Assembly (NCBI RefSeq): GCF_016405885.1
Contig: NZ_JAEKGC010000006.1
Location: 185,750-249,749, forward strand
From: Arthrobacter sp. MSA 4-2
GTDB lineage: Bacteria; Actinomycetota; Actinomycetes; Actinomycetales; Micrococcaceae
Length of the DNA stretch: 64,000 bases
Reading direction: 5' to 3'
A model generated the notes under the pieces. That model saw nothing but the letters and a program-made list of their open reading frames with translations. It ran no database searches and was not told the DNA's origin. Positions 45,738-54,072 of the stretch are shown one piece after another (position 1 is the stretch's first letter; each line of letters begins with the position of its first letter). Made by a program: the position numbers and the translations under genes.

Positions 45738-46778
45738 ATGCAGTACAACACCCTCGGCCGCACCGGCCTGCAGATCAGCTCGCTCGCGCTGGGCGCCATG
45801 AACTTCGGGAAGATCGGCCGGACCACACAGGACGAAGCAACCGCGCTGGTCGACGCCGCCCTCGAGGCCGGGATTAACCTGATCGACACCGCCGATGTGT
45901 ACAGCGGCGGCCAGTCCGAGGAAATGGTCGGCAAGGCAATCGCCGGCCGCCGCGACGACGTCGTCCTCGCCACCAAAGCGGGCCTACCCATGGGGGACGA
46001 GCGCAACCACCAGGGCAGTTCCCGGCACTGGCTGATAACGGAGCTGGAGGCGAGCCTGCGCCGGCTCGATGTCGACCACATCGACCTTTACCAGATCCAC
46101 CGTTGGGACCCCCGGACCAGCGACGAAGAAACCCTCTCCGCTCTGACCGATCTGCAGCGCGCCGGCAAGATCCGCCACTTCGGCTCCTCAACATTCCCGG
46201 CGTACCGCATTGTCCAGGCCCAGTGGGCCGCCAGCTCCCACCGCCTGAGCCGTTACGTCACAGAGCAGCCCAACTACTCGATCCTGCAGCGCGGCATCGA
46301 AACCCAGGTACTTCCCGCCGCCCAGGAATACGGCATGGGTGTCCTGGTTTGGAGCCCGCTCGCCTCAGGATGGCTCTCGGGCGTCATCCGCGAGGGCCAG
46401 GAGATCAGCACGAACCGCTCGGGCTTCATGCAACACCGCTTTGACGTCTCCATCCCCGTCAACCGGGCGAAGCTTGACGCCGTTGAACAGCTGGCCAGGG
46501 TGGCCGACGGCGCCGGCCTCACCATGATCCAGCTCGCGCTCGGCTTCGTCACAGCGCATCCGGCGATCACCAGCGCACTGATCGGACCTCGCACCATCGA
46601 TCACCTGCACTCCCAGATCGCCGCCGCCGACACCGTCCTGTCCTCAGACATCCTTGACGCTATCGATGCCATCGTGCCGCCCGGCACCGACCTCGCACCG
46701 CAGGAGAAAAATGACGCTCCGCCGGCCCTGCTCGACCCGACACTGCGCCGCCGCGCAGTCACCAGCTTTTCGAAATGA
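45738..46778 (+). CDS. Aldo/keto reductase
   Basis: 346 aa, AKR (beta/alpha)8 barrel. Catalytic tetrad visible: Asp in NLIDTADVYSGG, Tyr in the same motif, Lys in VLATKAG and His in YQIHRWDP. NADPH site in ALIGPRTIDHLHSQIAA. Reduces small aldehydes or ketones. ATG 45738 has AAAAGGA upstream. The upstream extension into the hydrolase gene is an out-of-frame shadow. Likely acts on products or analogues of the hydrolase substrate. Confidence 0.92.
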   Translation: MQYNTLGRTGLQISSLALGAMNFGKIGRTTQDEATALVDAALEAGINLIDTADVYSGGQSEEMVGKAIAGRRDDVVLATKAGLPMGDERNHQGSSRHWLITELEASLRRLDVDHIDLYQIHRWDPRTSDEETLSALTDLQRAGKIRHFGSSTFPAYRIVQAQWAASSHRLSRYVTEQPNYSILQRGIETQVLPAAQEYGMGVLVWSPLASGWLSGVIREGQEISTNRSGFMQHRFDVSIPVNRAKLDAVEQLARVADGAGLTMIQLALGFVTAHPAITSALIGPRTIDHLHSQIAAADTVLSSDILDAIDAIVPPGTDLAPQEKNDAPPALLDPTLRRRAVTSFSK

Positions 46779-46907
46779 CTGAAGGCCTGCCGGCTGCGAG
46801 AGAATCCAGTCGTCCGGGATGAGGGTCTTGCCGAGGGCCGGCAGTTTCGCGCTGTCCACGGCTGGGGTGAGTCAGGGCCGACAGCGGCCCGGAAAACAGG
46901 GCGCGGG

Positions 46908-47729
46908 TTAGGCCCCTGTGTGCACGGGTGAAGGCGTTGCTTCAGCACCTTGATCGGCCGGTCTCGGCAGGGTGAGGATTTCGGCGCCCTCATCGGTGAT
47001 CGCAATGGTGTGCTCGCTGTGTGCTGTCCGACTTCCCGTCGCACTGCGCAGTGTCCACCCATCGGCGTCGGTGATGAGTCTGTCGGTATCGGCCATCACC
47101 CACGGCTCCAGTGCGAGCAGCAGCCCGGGACGCAGTGCGTATCCGCGGCCCGGCCGGCCGGTGTTCGCAACGTGGGGGTCCTGATGCATTGTTGATCCGA
47201 TGCCGTGCCCACCAAACTCGGTATTGATCGGGTACCCCGCTTCGCTGAGGACCGACCCGATGGCATACGAGATGTCCCCGATGCGCGCCCCGGGCCCTGC
47301 CGCGGCTATCCCCGCGGCCAACGCCCGTTCGGTCGCGCTGATCAGGGCAACGCTCTCAGGGGGCTTCGATGCGCCCACGATGAAGCTGATGGCGGAGTCC
47401 GCTGCAATTCCACCTTTCGTGATGGCAAGGTCGAGTGTCAGGAGGTCGCCGTCGGCCAGGGCGTAGTCGTGCGGCAGCCCATGAAGGACGGCGTCGTTGA
47501 CCGACGTGCAGATGTAGTGCCCGAACGGACCACGCCCGAAGGAAGGTGCGTAGTCAACGTAACAGGACTTTGCTCCTGCCTCGGCGATCATGGTTTTGGC
47601 CAACCGGTCGATGTCCAACAGGTTCGTGCCGACGGTGCTGCGGTTCCTCAGCGCCTGCAAAACATTGGCGACGAGGGCACCGGTCTCCCTGGCTCGTGAT
47701 AATTCAGCTGGGGTCAGGATCTCAATCAT
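46908..47729 (-). CDS. map: Type I methionine aminopeptidase
   Basis: 273 aa. M24A di-metal ligands: Asp in TLDLAITKGGIAADSA (two), His in GGHGIGSTMHQDPH, Glu in LLALEPWVM and SEHTIAIT. Removes N-terminal Met from nascent proteins. ATG 47729 is preceded by AAAGGTG. Its sequence differs from the usual housekeeping enzyme, and it sits alone with a divergent XRE regulator, so a second, regulated copy is likely (inference; the rest of the genome is not visible). Confidence 0.9.
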   Translation of the reverse strand: MIEILTPAELSRARETGALVANVLQALRNRSTVGTNLLDIDRLAKTMIAEAGAKSCYVDYAPSFGRGPFGHYICTSVNDAVLHGLPHDYALADGDLLTLDLAITKGGIAADSAISFIVGASKPPESVALISATERALAAGIAAAGPGARIGDISYAIGSVLSEAGYPINTEFGGHGIGSTMHQDPHVANTGRPGRGYALRPGLLLALEPWVMADTDRLITDADGWTLRSATGSRTAHSEHTIAITDEGAEILTLPRPADQGAEATPSPVHTGA

Positions 47730-47795
47730 GTGTGCACCTTTTTCGTGTGACCAATAACTATACCGGTAAGAGTATCCCACGGTAGGGTGGTATGC

Positions 47796-48104
47796 ATGGT
47801 CAGATTGCCGCTCACCCCGGAAGATCTCGAGCGCGGACAGCGACTCGGCGCGCTTATGCGCCTCGCCCGGGGCGAACGATCCATGCTCCACACGGCCCTG
47901 GCTGCCGGAGTCTCTCCGGAGACCCTTCGGAAGATCGAGTCGGGTCGAGTAGCGACTCCCGCTTTTCCGACGATCGCGGCGATCGCAGAGGTCCTGGGCC
48001 TGTCCCTCGATGCGGTGTGGGCGGAGATCAACCGTCGAGAGGGCACTGCGGAGCCGGCGCCCTCCAGAAACAACGCGTCCGAGTCGCTGGCCGCCTCCAG
48101 CTGA
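47796..48104 (+). CDS. XRE-type helix-turn-helix regulator
   Basis: 102 aa. HTH_3 domain at about residues 12-72 (ALMRLARGERSMLHTALAAG, VSPETLRKIESGRV, IAAIAEVLGLSLDAVWAEI). The C-terminus is short and polar with no sensor. TAGGGT (47783-47788) ends 7 nt before ATG 47796, so it is probably leaderless. Divergent from map across 66 bp containing the palindrome TACCGGTA at 47761-47768, a possible operator. Confidence 0.85.
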   Translation: MVRLPLTPEDLERGQRLGALMRLARGERSMLHTALAAGVSPETLRKIESGRVATPAFPTIAAIAEVLGLSLDAVWAEINRREGTAEPAPSRNNASESLAASS

Positions 48105-48331
48105 CCCGCCCGGTCGGGGCACTTCATCACTTCCCTACTGGGGCACGGCTGGTGCGGTACGGCACCTGCTGATGGCCCTCCCGATCAGGGTGTGGCCTGG
48201 ACCTCTGCCTTGAATCCGGGCGCGGCGTTGCGGCAGGACGCAATCCCACCGACGTCGACGGCTGGTCCGCCGTGCAACCCGAAAGGACATTCCCTCCCTG
48301 ACCGAACCATATGGTGGAGCCCCCAGAAACC

Positions 48332-48379
48332 TTGACAGCGTTGGCTAACATGTTTAGCTTTAAGCTATTACTATTAGCC
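48332..48379 (+). promoter_or_regulatory. Promoter and TetR-type operator of hydrolase-tetR pair
   Basis: TTGACA (48332-48337), 17-bp spacer, TAGCTT (48355-48360). Over the -10 lies TAGCT-tta-AGCTA (48355-48367), and an outer pair GGCTAA (48343-48348) / TTAGCC (48374-48379) flanks it. Confidence 0.65.
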
Positions 48380-48393
48380 GTTTGGAGATTGTC

Positions 48394-49248
48394 ATGACCG
48401 AGTACCTGAGCACCCCTGAGGGAACCATCGCCTACGAACTAAGCGGTGAGGGGCCCCTCGTGGTCCTCGCCCATGGCATAGGCGACAGCCGGCACTCCTA
48501 CCGCTTCATCGCCCCGGCCCTGGTGGCCGCCGGCTACCGGGTCGCCAACGTCGATATCCGCGGCTGCGGCGAATCCAGCACCGGTTGGAACGGCTACAGC
48601 CGCACCGACATCGCCGGCGACCTTGTCGCCCTCGTGCATTCACTCGGCGGCCCTGCGGTTATTGTGGGCCACTCGATCAGCGGCGGCGCGGCCACCATCG
48701 CCGCCGCCACGGACCCCGGGCCGATCGCAGGCGTCGTGGAACTGGCCCCCTTCACCCGCCGTCAATCGGTTGACCTCGGCGGATTGTTCAGCCGGAGGGA
48801 CTACCGGACCGGCACGGTCCAGCTCGCCAAGGTGCTGCTCAGCGGGAGCGTGAAGGCGTGGCTGGCTTATCTGGACCTGGCAATCCCGGCCAAACCCGCC
48901 GACTGGGACAGCGAGTCCGCCCGCATCCGGACCACAATGAGCCGGCCCGAGCGGATGACGGTCCTGCGCGCCATGATGAAGACCTCCCCGGCGGATGCCG
49001 GTGCCCAGCTGCCCAATGTCCGGCGGCCGGTCCTGGTCGTTGAGGGCAGTGCCGACCCCGACTGGACCAATCCCCGCGCCGAGGGTGAACGCATCATCAC
49101 GGACCTTCCCGACGGCGTCGGTGAACTTGCCGTCATCGAGGGCGCCGGGCACTACCCGCACACCCAGACTCCGGACGAGCTGCTCGCCCTGCTGCTGCCG
49201 TTCCTGGGCAGGACGCTGACCTCCACGACCGGCGTGGACCATGCCTAG
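48394..49248 (+). CDS. Alpha/beta hydrolase
   Basis: 284 aa. AHGIGDSRHSYR (oxyanion), nucleophile Ser in GHSISGGAA, Asp in EGSADPDWTNP, His in GAGHYPHTQ. Close in layout to esterase/perhydrolase-type enzymes; substrate unknown. ATG 48394 has TTTGGAG seven bases upstream. The downstream TetR gene starts 8 nt before its stop, so the two are coupled. Confidence 0.87.
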   Translation: MTEYLSTPEGTIAYELSGEGPLVVLAHGIGDSRHSYRFIAPALVAAGYRVANVDIRGCGESSTGWNGYSRTDIAGDLVALVHSLGGPAVIVGHSISGGAATIAAATDPGPIAGVVELAPFTRRQSVDLGGLFSRRDYRTGTVQLAKVLLSGSVKAWLAYLDLAIPAKPADWDSESARIRTTMSRPERMTVLRAMMKTSPADAGAQLPNVRRPVLVVEGSADPDWTNPRAEGERIITDLPDGVGELAVIEGAGHYPHTQTPDELLALLLPFLGRTLTSTTGVDHA

Positions 49249-49855
49249 GGCCGGATTGGATGCCGCTGCCGTCACCGAGGCCGGCGCCGCACTTGCTGAC
49301 GAGATTGGCTTTGCCCAGCTCAGCATGAGCCTCGTCGCCGAACGTCTCGGAGTGCGGACTCCCTCGCTGTATAAGCACGTCGAAGGGCTTGCTGACCTCA
49401 CCCGCCGCATCTGCATTCTCACTGTCACCGAACTGGGCGAGGCAGTGCGTGATGCCACGCAGGGCAGGGCACGCAGAGATGCCCTCGAAGGGGCGGCCCG
49501 GGCGCTGCGCGGCTATGTGAAGCAACATCCCGGCCGCTACGCCACGACCGTCGGAGTCCGGCCCACAGGCCCGGACGATCCTCTCGCCGCAGCGCTGGAA
49601 CGGGCGCTCACCCCCCTTTCGGCCGTGCTGCTCGGCTACCGCCTTGATCCTGCGGAGGAAACCCACGCGGTGCGGATGCTGCGCAGCATGCTTCACGGTT
49701 TCGCAACACTCGAGATCTCGGACGGTTTTCAGATGTCTACCAGCGTCAACACCAGCTTCACCTGGATGATCGACTTCATTGACCAAGGGCTGAAGGCGGC
49801 AGCGGAAGATGCCGCTGTTGGGCGTGAGGTGCTCCCCCAGAGCCCGCAGCTGTGA
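49241..49855 (+). CDS. TetR-family regulator with WHG-type C-terminal domain
   Basis: 204 aa. HTH at about residues 8-52 (AVTEAGAALADEIGFAQLSM, AERLGVRTPSLYKHVEGLAD), then a WHG-like ligand domain (RGYVKQHPGRYATTVG, MLRSMLHGFATLEISDGF). It overlaps the hydrolase gene, so autoregulation of the operon through the repeat at 48355-48379 is likely. Confidence 0.85.
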   Translation: MPRAGLDAAAVTEAGAALADEIGFAQLSMSLVAERLGVRTPSLYKHVEGLADLTRRICILTVTELGEAVRDATQGRARRDALEGAARALRGYVKQHPGRYATTVGVRPTGPDDPLAAALERALTPLSAVLLGYRLDPAEETHAVRMLRSMLHGFATLEISDGFQMSTSVNTSFTWMIDFIDQGLKAAAEDAAVGREVLPQSPQL

Positions 49856-49874
49856 TCGACAGCCGGGCGGCAGC

Positions 49875-50270
49875 ATGAAGACCAGGCCTGCAGGACCCGG
49901 CGCCCGGGCACCCGGCCACGGCCCCCTCGCCGGAGGCCTGCGCTTCACGGCCGAGCTCATCGCCTGGGTCGGCTCTGCCTGGGCGCTGTGGCCGCACTCG
50001 ATTCCACTGGCCATCGGAGCCGTGGTGCTGCTGATCGGACTTCCCGCCGTGTTCAGCACCCCGGGCGACCGCCCCGGCGGGGATGGCCCTGTCGCCGTTC
50101 CCGGCATCGTCACCATCCTCATCCTGATGACTCAGCTCGCGGCAGCAACGATGGCCGCCTGGACACTCTGGCCCGGATGGATCGCCGCCGCGGTGACTGT
50201 GCTGTGTCTTCTCGTGCCCATCACCGACCGGCCCCGCTGGCGCGCGCTCACCGGTACCACACAGGGGTAA
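49875..50270 (+). CDS. YrdB-like small membrane protein
   Basis: 131 aa. FTAELIAWVGSAWAL near residue 25 and four hydrophobic segments fit the YrdB/DUF2568-type family. Function unknown. It lies 19 bp after the TetR gene and is probably part of the same operon. Confidence 0.7.
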   Translation: MKTRPAGPGARAPGHGPLAGGLRFTAELIAWVGSAWALWPHSIPLAIGAVVLLIGLPAVFSTPGDRPGGDGPVAVPGIVTILILMTQLAAATMAAWTLWPGWIAAAVTVLCLLVPITDRPRWRALTGTTQG

Positions 50271-50299
50271 CCACGAAGGTTGCAGCGCGGCGCCTTTGT

Positions 50300-50313
50300 C
50301 ACCTGCACAGGTG
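50300..50313. terminator. Palindrome downstream of the YrdB-like gene
   Basis: CACCTG-CA-CAGGTG followed by TCCTTTTGG. Either a short terminator or an operator for the following promoter (-10 TAGGGT at 50344-50349). Confidence 0.4.
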
Positions 50314-50355
50314 TCCTTTTGGTAATGCGAAGTTGCTCGTTATTAGGGTAGGACT

Positions 50356-50556
50356 ATGAGAACGTCGAGCGTACGTACGAATTCCCTTCTCCTGGTGCTG
50401 CTGCTTGGTGTCCTTACTCTTTTGTCGTGGCTTTTCCTTCCGGGGTCATACGGGCCGGTGTTGACAGCTATTTTCGGGAGCACCTTCGTGGTGTGCGCGG
50501 TCGCGCTCGTTGTGAAACAACATAGGGGGTCGATGCCGAAGAAGATGCGACGATGA
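50356..50556 (+). CDS. Small two-helix membrane protein
   Basis: 66 aa, no family recognised. Hydrophobic segments at about residues 10-28 and 33-52, then a basic tail (KQHRGSMPKKMRR). TAGGGT (50344-50349) ends 6 nt before the ATG: probable leaderless start. It overlaps the next gene by 4 nt (ATGA), so the pair is likely a functional unit. Confidence 0.6.
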   Translation: MRTSSVRTNSLLLVLLLGVLTLLSWLFLPGSYGPVLTAIFGSTFVVCAVALVVKQHRGSMPKKMRR

Positions 50557-51185
50557 AGAAGGTCAAACCCGGAGACGGCCACGCGCTGCAGCGCGTTCGC
50601 TGGTGGCAGTTATTCTCGCGCTCGGTGTTCCACCTCCCCGTGAGCTATGGGAACGCCCCGCCGGAAACCTGGTCCGTCGACATACGGCATGGGGGAGATT
50701 CGAACGGGGAGGTGTACGCCCGGCTCTATCGCGATGGCATCAACACCGCACGATCAAAGGTTCCGGCGGTCTTTCCCGTCCCCGGTGGTCGGATAGAGGT
50801 CGCTACCAGCGCTTACGGACTCAGGCGTTGTCATTACGTGACGGACGACGGGACACAACGACAGCTCATTCCCGATCACGCATCGGCTGAGGGTCGACGA
50901 GCACACCTTGAACGAACCCATCCGGCGTTAAGCCGCACCATGGGCGCGGCGTCCGTTGTCGTGCTCCTCCTCGCCCTCGTGCTCGGCCTGCCCCAGATCA
51001 TCGAGCAGCTCACATCGATCCCGCTGATAGCGGAGAGCCTCGGTACGCTGAACAGCCCCGTCCACATGCCCCAATGGATGAACGGCATACTGGTCGTCGC
51101 GGCGATCGCTGCGAGCACCGAACGCGCACTGCGTCTGCGATACAGCCGGATTCTCGACGGCGGGATTCTTGACGGGGACGCCTGA
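50553..51185 (+). CDS. Hypothetical membrane protein
   Basis: 210 aa, no family recognised. The first 125 residues are soluble and beta-rich (WSVDIRHGGDSNGEVYARLYRDG, GGRIEVATSAYGLRRCHYV). Then one firm helix at about 130-148 and a second at about 175-192. Coupled to the 66-aa protein upstream and convergent with a crotonase gene. Confidence 0.65.
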   Translation: MKKVKPGDGHALQRVRWWQLFSRSVFHLPVSYGNAPPETWSVDIRHGGDSNGEVYARLYRDGINTARSKVPAVFPVPGGRIEVATSAYGLRRCHYVTDDGTQRQLIPDHASAEGRRAHLERTHPALSRTMGAASVVVLLLALVLGLPQIIEQLTSIPLIAESLGTLNSPVHMPQWMNGILVVAAIAASTERALRLRYSRILDGGILDGDA

Positions 51186-51233
51186 CGCGTTCCGGCCGGC
51201 GCGACGGCAAATCAATTGTCCCGCTGTTGACTG

Positions 51234-52124
51234 TCAGGGTTGCTGTTCACTTGAGTCATGAGGCTGTGATTCTTTGTTCATCCCTCGGAGGAGGCCCTCG
51301 AGGTCCCGTTCACCGTCGATTGTCTGGGCACCGCGCTCGAGGCTGTCGCCGATGAGGTGCCGGGCTGCAGGAAGGCCGAACAACGCACCCCACTCTGTTT
51401 CTTCCTGCTCGTAGCCCCTGAGCGGTGTGAGGGGAGCGAAAATCCGCTTGGCTGCGGCGAGTACCCCCTCGGGCAGGTCGGCGATGTTATGGGCGAGCCG
51501 GTCGACGAACGCATCAAGATCATTGGCAGGGATAGCGCGGTTGATCCACCCATAAGACGCAGCGACATCCGCCTCGACAGCATCGCCGGTCAGAACGAGT
51601 TCCAGGGCGCGGTTTCGGCCGACTCGTTCAAGGAGGTACTGGGTGCCGCCTCCAGAGGGGATGATGCCCATCAATGCTTCGATCTGCCCGATGCGGGCCG
51701 TTTCGCGGGCTGCGAAAGTCATGTCGGCTGCGGCGATGAATTCGGCGCCGCCTCCCCGGGCGATGCCCTTGAGCTTGACCACCGTGACCTGTGGTTGCTG
51801 TCGGAGGAGCTCACCCACAGCCTGAAAGACGTTCACTCCCTCCGGCGCCTTGGAGGCAAGCTGTCCCAGGATGTCCATCTGATCGCCGATGTTCATATCG
51901 ACGTGCGCGATGAAGAATTCCGGGTTCGCGCTGTCGAAGACGATTACTGCGACCGAATCATTCTCGCGAAGTGCCAGCATCAGGTCCCGTAGTTCACTCA
52001 TCATGACAACGCTGAGTGCGTTCACGGGCGGGTTGTTCAGGGTGATGTACAGGACACGACCGTCCTGCTCTGTTTGAAAGGTCGTGAAGTGGGCGGCGTC
52101 CGCGGACAGCCTTGATTCGGCCAC
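51234..52124 (-). CDS. Enoyl-CoA hydratase/isomerase family protein
   Basis: 296 aa crotonase fold. Oxyanion hole in IARGGGAEFIAAADM and both glutamates of the hydratase centre are present (Glu in GGGAEF and Glu in GQIEALMGIIPSGGG). The acyl-CoA substrate cannot be named. The C-terminal 40 residues are longer than usual. It is divergent from an HxlR regulator with a matching inverted repeat in the gap. Confidence 0.88.
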   Translation of the reverse strand: MAESRLSADAAHFTTFQTEQDGRVLYITLNNPPVNALSVVMMSELRDLMLALRENDSVAVIVFDSANPEFFIAHVDMNIGDQMDILGQLASKAPEGVNVFQAVGELLRQQPQVTVVKLKGIARGGGAEFIAAADMTFAARETARIGQIEALMGIIPSGGGTQYLLERVGRNRALELVLTGDAVEADVAASYGWINRAIPANDLDAFVDRLAHNIADLPEGVLAAAKRIFAPLTPLRGYEQEETEWGALFGLPAARHLIGDSLERGAQTIDGERDLEGLLRGMNKESQPHDSSEQQP

Positions 52125-52133
52125 GCTGATCTC

Positions 52134-52175
52134 CTAGGTATTCAAAAGGCATGTCGGTTTACAATGCATACCTAG
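52134..52175. promoter_or_regulatory. Candidate HxlR operator pair
   Basis: CTAGGTAT (52134-52141) and its exact reverse complement ATACCTAG (52168-52175) lie 26 bp apart between divergent crotonase and hxlR genes. A variant half-site, CCTAGGGATAC, is at 52220-52230. A plus-strand -10, TACAAT, is at 52160-52165. Confidence 0.55.
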
Positions 52176-52243
52176 TCTTGGAACTGATTCGAGGCTCGTC
52201 AAGAACGCACTTTAAGCATCCTAGGGATACAGGAACACACCGA

Positions 52244-52639
52244 ATGCAGCGGTTCAGCAACATTGTGGACACCACCACGGAGGTCTTCAGCCCTGACTGT
52301 GAGAGTCGCCCCATCCTCGATCAGATAGCCAACAAGTGGTCGATGATGTGCATGGCGGTACTCAATGAACCCAGGAGATACAACGAGATCAAACGACGGC
52401 TCGAAGGCGTCACGCAGCGTGTGCTGACGCAGACGCTGCGCAAGTTGGAGCGTGACGGTCTCATCGAACGACGGGTGCTGCCGACATCGCCGGTGGGCGT
52501 CGAATATGCCATCACCCCTCTCGGGGAATCGCTGCGGGAACCATTCGGGCAGCTCTACGACTGGACCGTGACCAACGCCGCGTCAATCCGCCGCAACCAA
52601 ATTGCCTACGACCAGCGTAAAGAACCTGGTGCGCCCTGA
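52244..52639 (+). CDS. HxlR-family regulator
   Basis: 131 aa. A single winged helix: ILDQIANKWSMMCMAVL, RRYNEIKRRLEGVTQRVLTQ, ERDGLIERRVLPTSPVGVEY and TPLGESLREPFGQLYDW. One Cys in the first helix could sense oxidation or electrophiles as in some HxlR proteins, but that is inference. ATG 52244 follows AGGAA. Likely regulator of the divergent crotonase. Confidence 0.88.
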   Translation: MQRFSNIVDTTTEVFSPDCESRPILDQIANKWSMMCMAVLNEPRRYNEIKRRLEGVTQRVLTQTLRKLERDGLIERRVLPTSPVGVEYAITPLGESLREPFGQLYDWTVTNAASIRRNQIAYDQRKEPGAP

Positions 52640-52755
52640 TTTGTCCACCGGAAGGGCGTGCTTGAAACCGGGCAATCTGCCGCACCGGACCCGTAGCTCG
52701 CGCAGCGGCCCACCGCAATGCTGCAGGAACGAGCCCGTATGCCAACATTCGCCGG

Positions 52756-52784
52756 TACGGTGTACTAGTACGCTGTGATAGTAT
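52756..52784 (+). promoter_or_regulatory. Promoter P1 of the ABC transporter, with GTACTAGTAC operator
   Basis: The palindrome GTACTAGTAC is at 52762-52771 and the -10 TAGTAT at 52779-52784; predicted start about 52791. The same palindrome-to--10 spacing recurs at 55900-55922. Confidence 0.6.
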
Positions 52785-52792
52785 GGATCGAG

Positions 52793-52933
52793 ATGTCACG
52801 CTGCGTCGCCACGGCATCCTGCAGGGCCCAGTGCAATATCAGTGAGCACCAGGCATCCTCCCCTACTCCCGGCGTGGAATCTGTCGGTGCCCGGCATTCC
52901 AATTTGACCCTGTTGTGTGAACACAGTTTCTAA
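52793..52933 (+). CDS. Possible 46-aa leader ORF, Cys-containing
   Basis: ATG lies 8 nt after the P1 -10 box, so translation could begin at the very 5' end of the transcript. The peptide begins MSRCVATASCRAQC and ends LLCEHSF, with four Cys. No family known. Open frames of this size arise by chance in GC-rich DNA, so it is offered only because of its position. Confidence 0.25.
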   Translation: MSRCVATASCRAQCNISEHQASSPTPGVESVGARHSNLTLLCEHSF

Positions 52934-53106
52934 TGATCGGCGGGAATCGAAACGCCACGATTCCTCTCCGCTGCCGAAAACATGACGACCCGTCGTGCCC
53001 ACGTATCCGAGGGCGACGATGTGACGGACGGACCTGCAGGTGGGGACACGCGGTGCTCAGGCGTGCAGAAAAAGATTTCACTTGTATATCGATTTGAAGG
53101 ATTCTC

Positions 53107-54072
53107 ATGATTGAAGCTCAGACCCTTACGAAGCGCTATGGCGCGAAGACGGCGGTGGATTCCATATCATTCACCGTCCAACCGGGGAAGGTGACCGGAT
53201 TCCTGGGCCCGAACGGTGCGGGGAAGTCCACCACGATGCGCATGATCATGGGACTGGATAATCCCAGCGGCGGACAGGTGATTGTCAACGGCCGGCCCTA
53301 CGCGAAGCACAAGGCCCCGCTGCACGAAGTCGGGGCGCTGCTCGATGCCAAGGCAGTCCACACCAAGCGCTCGGCGTATAACCACCTCCGGGCAATGGCG
53401 GCCACCCACGGCATCCCGAACTCCCGGGTCAACGAGGTCATCGAGCTCACCGGGCTCGGCGCGGTTGCGAAGAAGCGTGTGGCCGGGTTCTCCCTGGGCA
53501 TGGGCCAGCGCCTGGGCATCGCGGTGGCCCTGCTGGGGGATCCCCAGACGGTGATTTTTGACGAGCCGGTCAACGGTCTCGATCCCGAGGGCGTGCAGTG
53601 GGTCCGCCACCTCGCCAGGGACCTGGCCGCCGAGGGCCGGACGGTGTTCCTGTCCTCGCACCTGATGTCCGAGATGGCCCTGACGGCCGATCACCTGATC
53701 GTGATCGGGCGTGGACGGATCATCGCCGATGCCCCGATCCAGGACATCATCGACGGTCAAAGCAAGGCCCGCGTCCGGGTCCGCGCAGACCGGCCGCAGG
53801 ATCTGCTCGGCCCCCTCGCCGGCGACGGCGTCAGCTCGCAGGTCCTGGAACCGGAACTGCTCGAGATCACCGGCGTCGACCCGCGCCGGATCGCCGAGAC
53901 CGCCCTGCGGACCGGCGTCCTGGTCTACGAACTGACCCCCCTGCAGCTGTCCCTGGAGGATGCCTACATGCAGCTCACCCAGGCCGAGGTCGAATACCAG
54001 TCCCACAGCCTCTCCCCCACTGCCCCGGACACCACCCAGCTCACCATCCCCGTGGAAGGACGCCGACCATGA
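53107..54072 (+). CDS. Bcr/CcmA-type ABC transporter ATP-binding protein
   Basis: 321 aa. Walker A LGPNGAGKSTTMR, signature FSLGMGQRLGIAVAL (the altered SLGMGQ seen in BcrA-like ATPases), Walker B VIFDEPVNGLDPEG, switch His in SSHLMSEM. The C-terminal 90 residues form the usual accessory domain. BcrA-type exporters give resistance to or export peptide antibiotics. AAGGA precedes ATG 53107. Overlaps the permease gene by ATGA. Confidence 0.92.
   Translation: MIEAQTLTKRYGAKTAVDSISFTVQPGKVTGFLGPNGAGKSTTMRMIMGLDNPSGGQVIVNGRPYAKHKAPLHEVGALLDAKAVHTKRSAYNHLRAMAATHGIPNSRVNEVIELTGLGAVAKKRVAGFSLGMGQRLGIAVALLGDPQTVIFDEPVNGLDPEGVQWVRHLARDLAAEGRTVFLSSHLMSEMALTADHLIVIGRGRIIADAPIQDIIDGQSKARVRVRADRPQDLLGPLAGDGVSSQVLEPELLEITGVDPRRIAETALRTGVLVYELTPLQLSLEDAYMQLTQAEVEYQSHSLSPTAPDTTQLTIPVEGRRP

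Noticed and set aside
46644..46907. Possible remnant gene after the aldo/keto reductase (reverse frame with LPALGKTLIPDDW)
   Set aside because: Too short, overlaps the reductase and matches nothing I can name.
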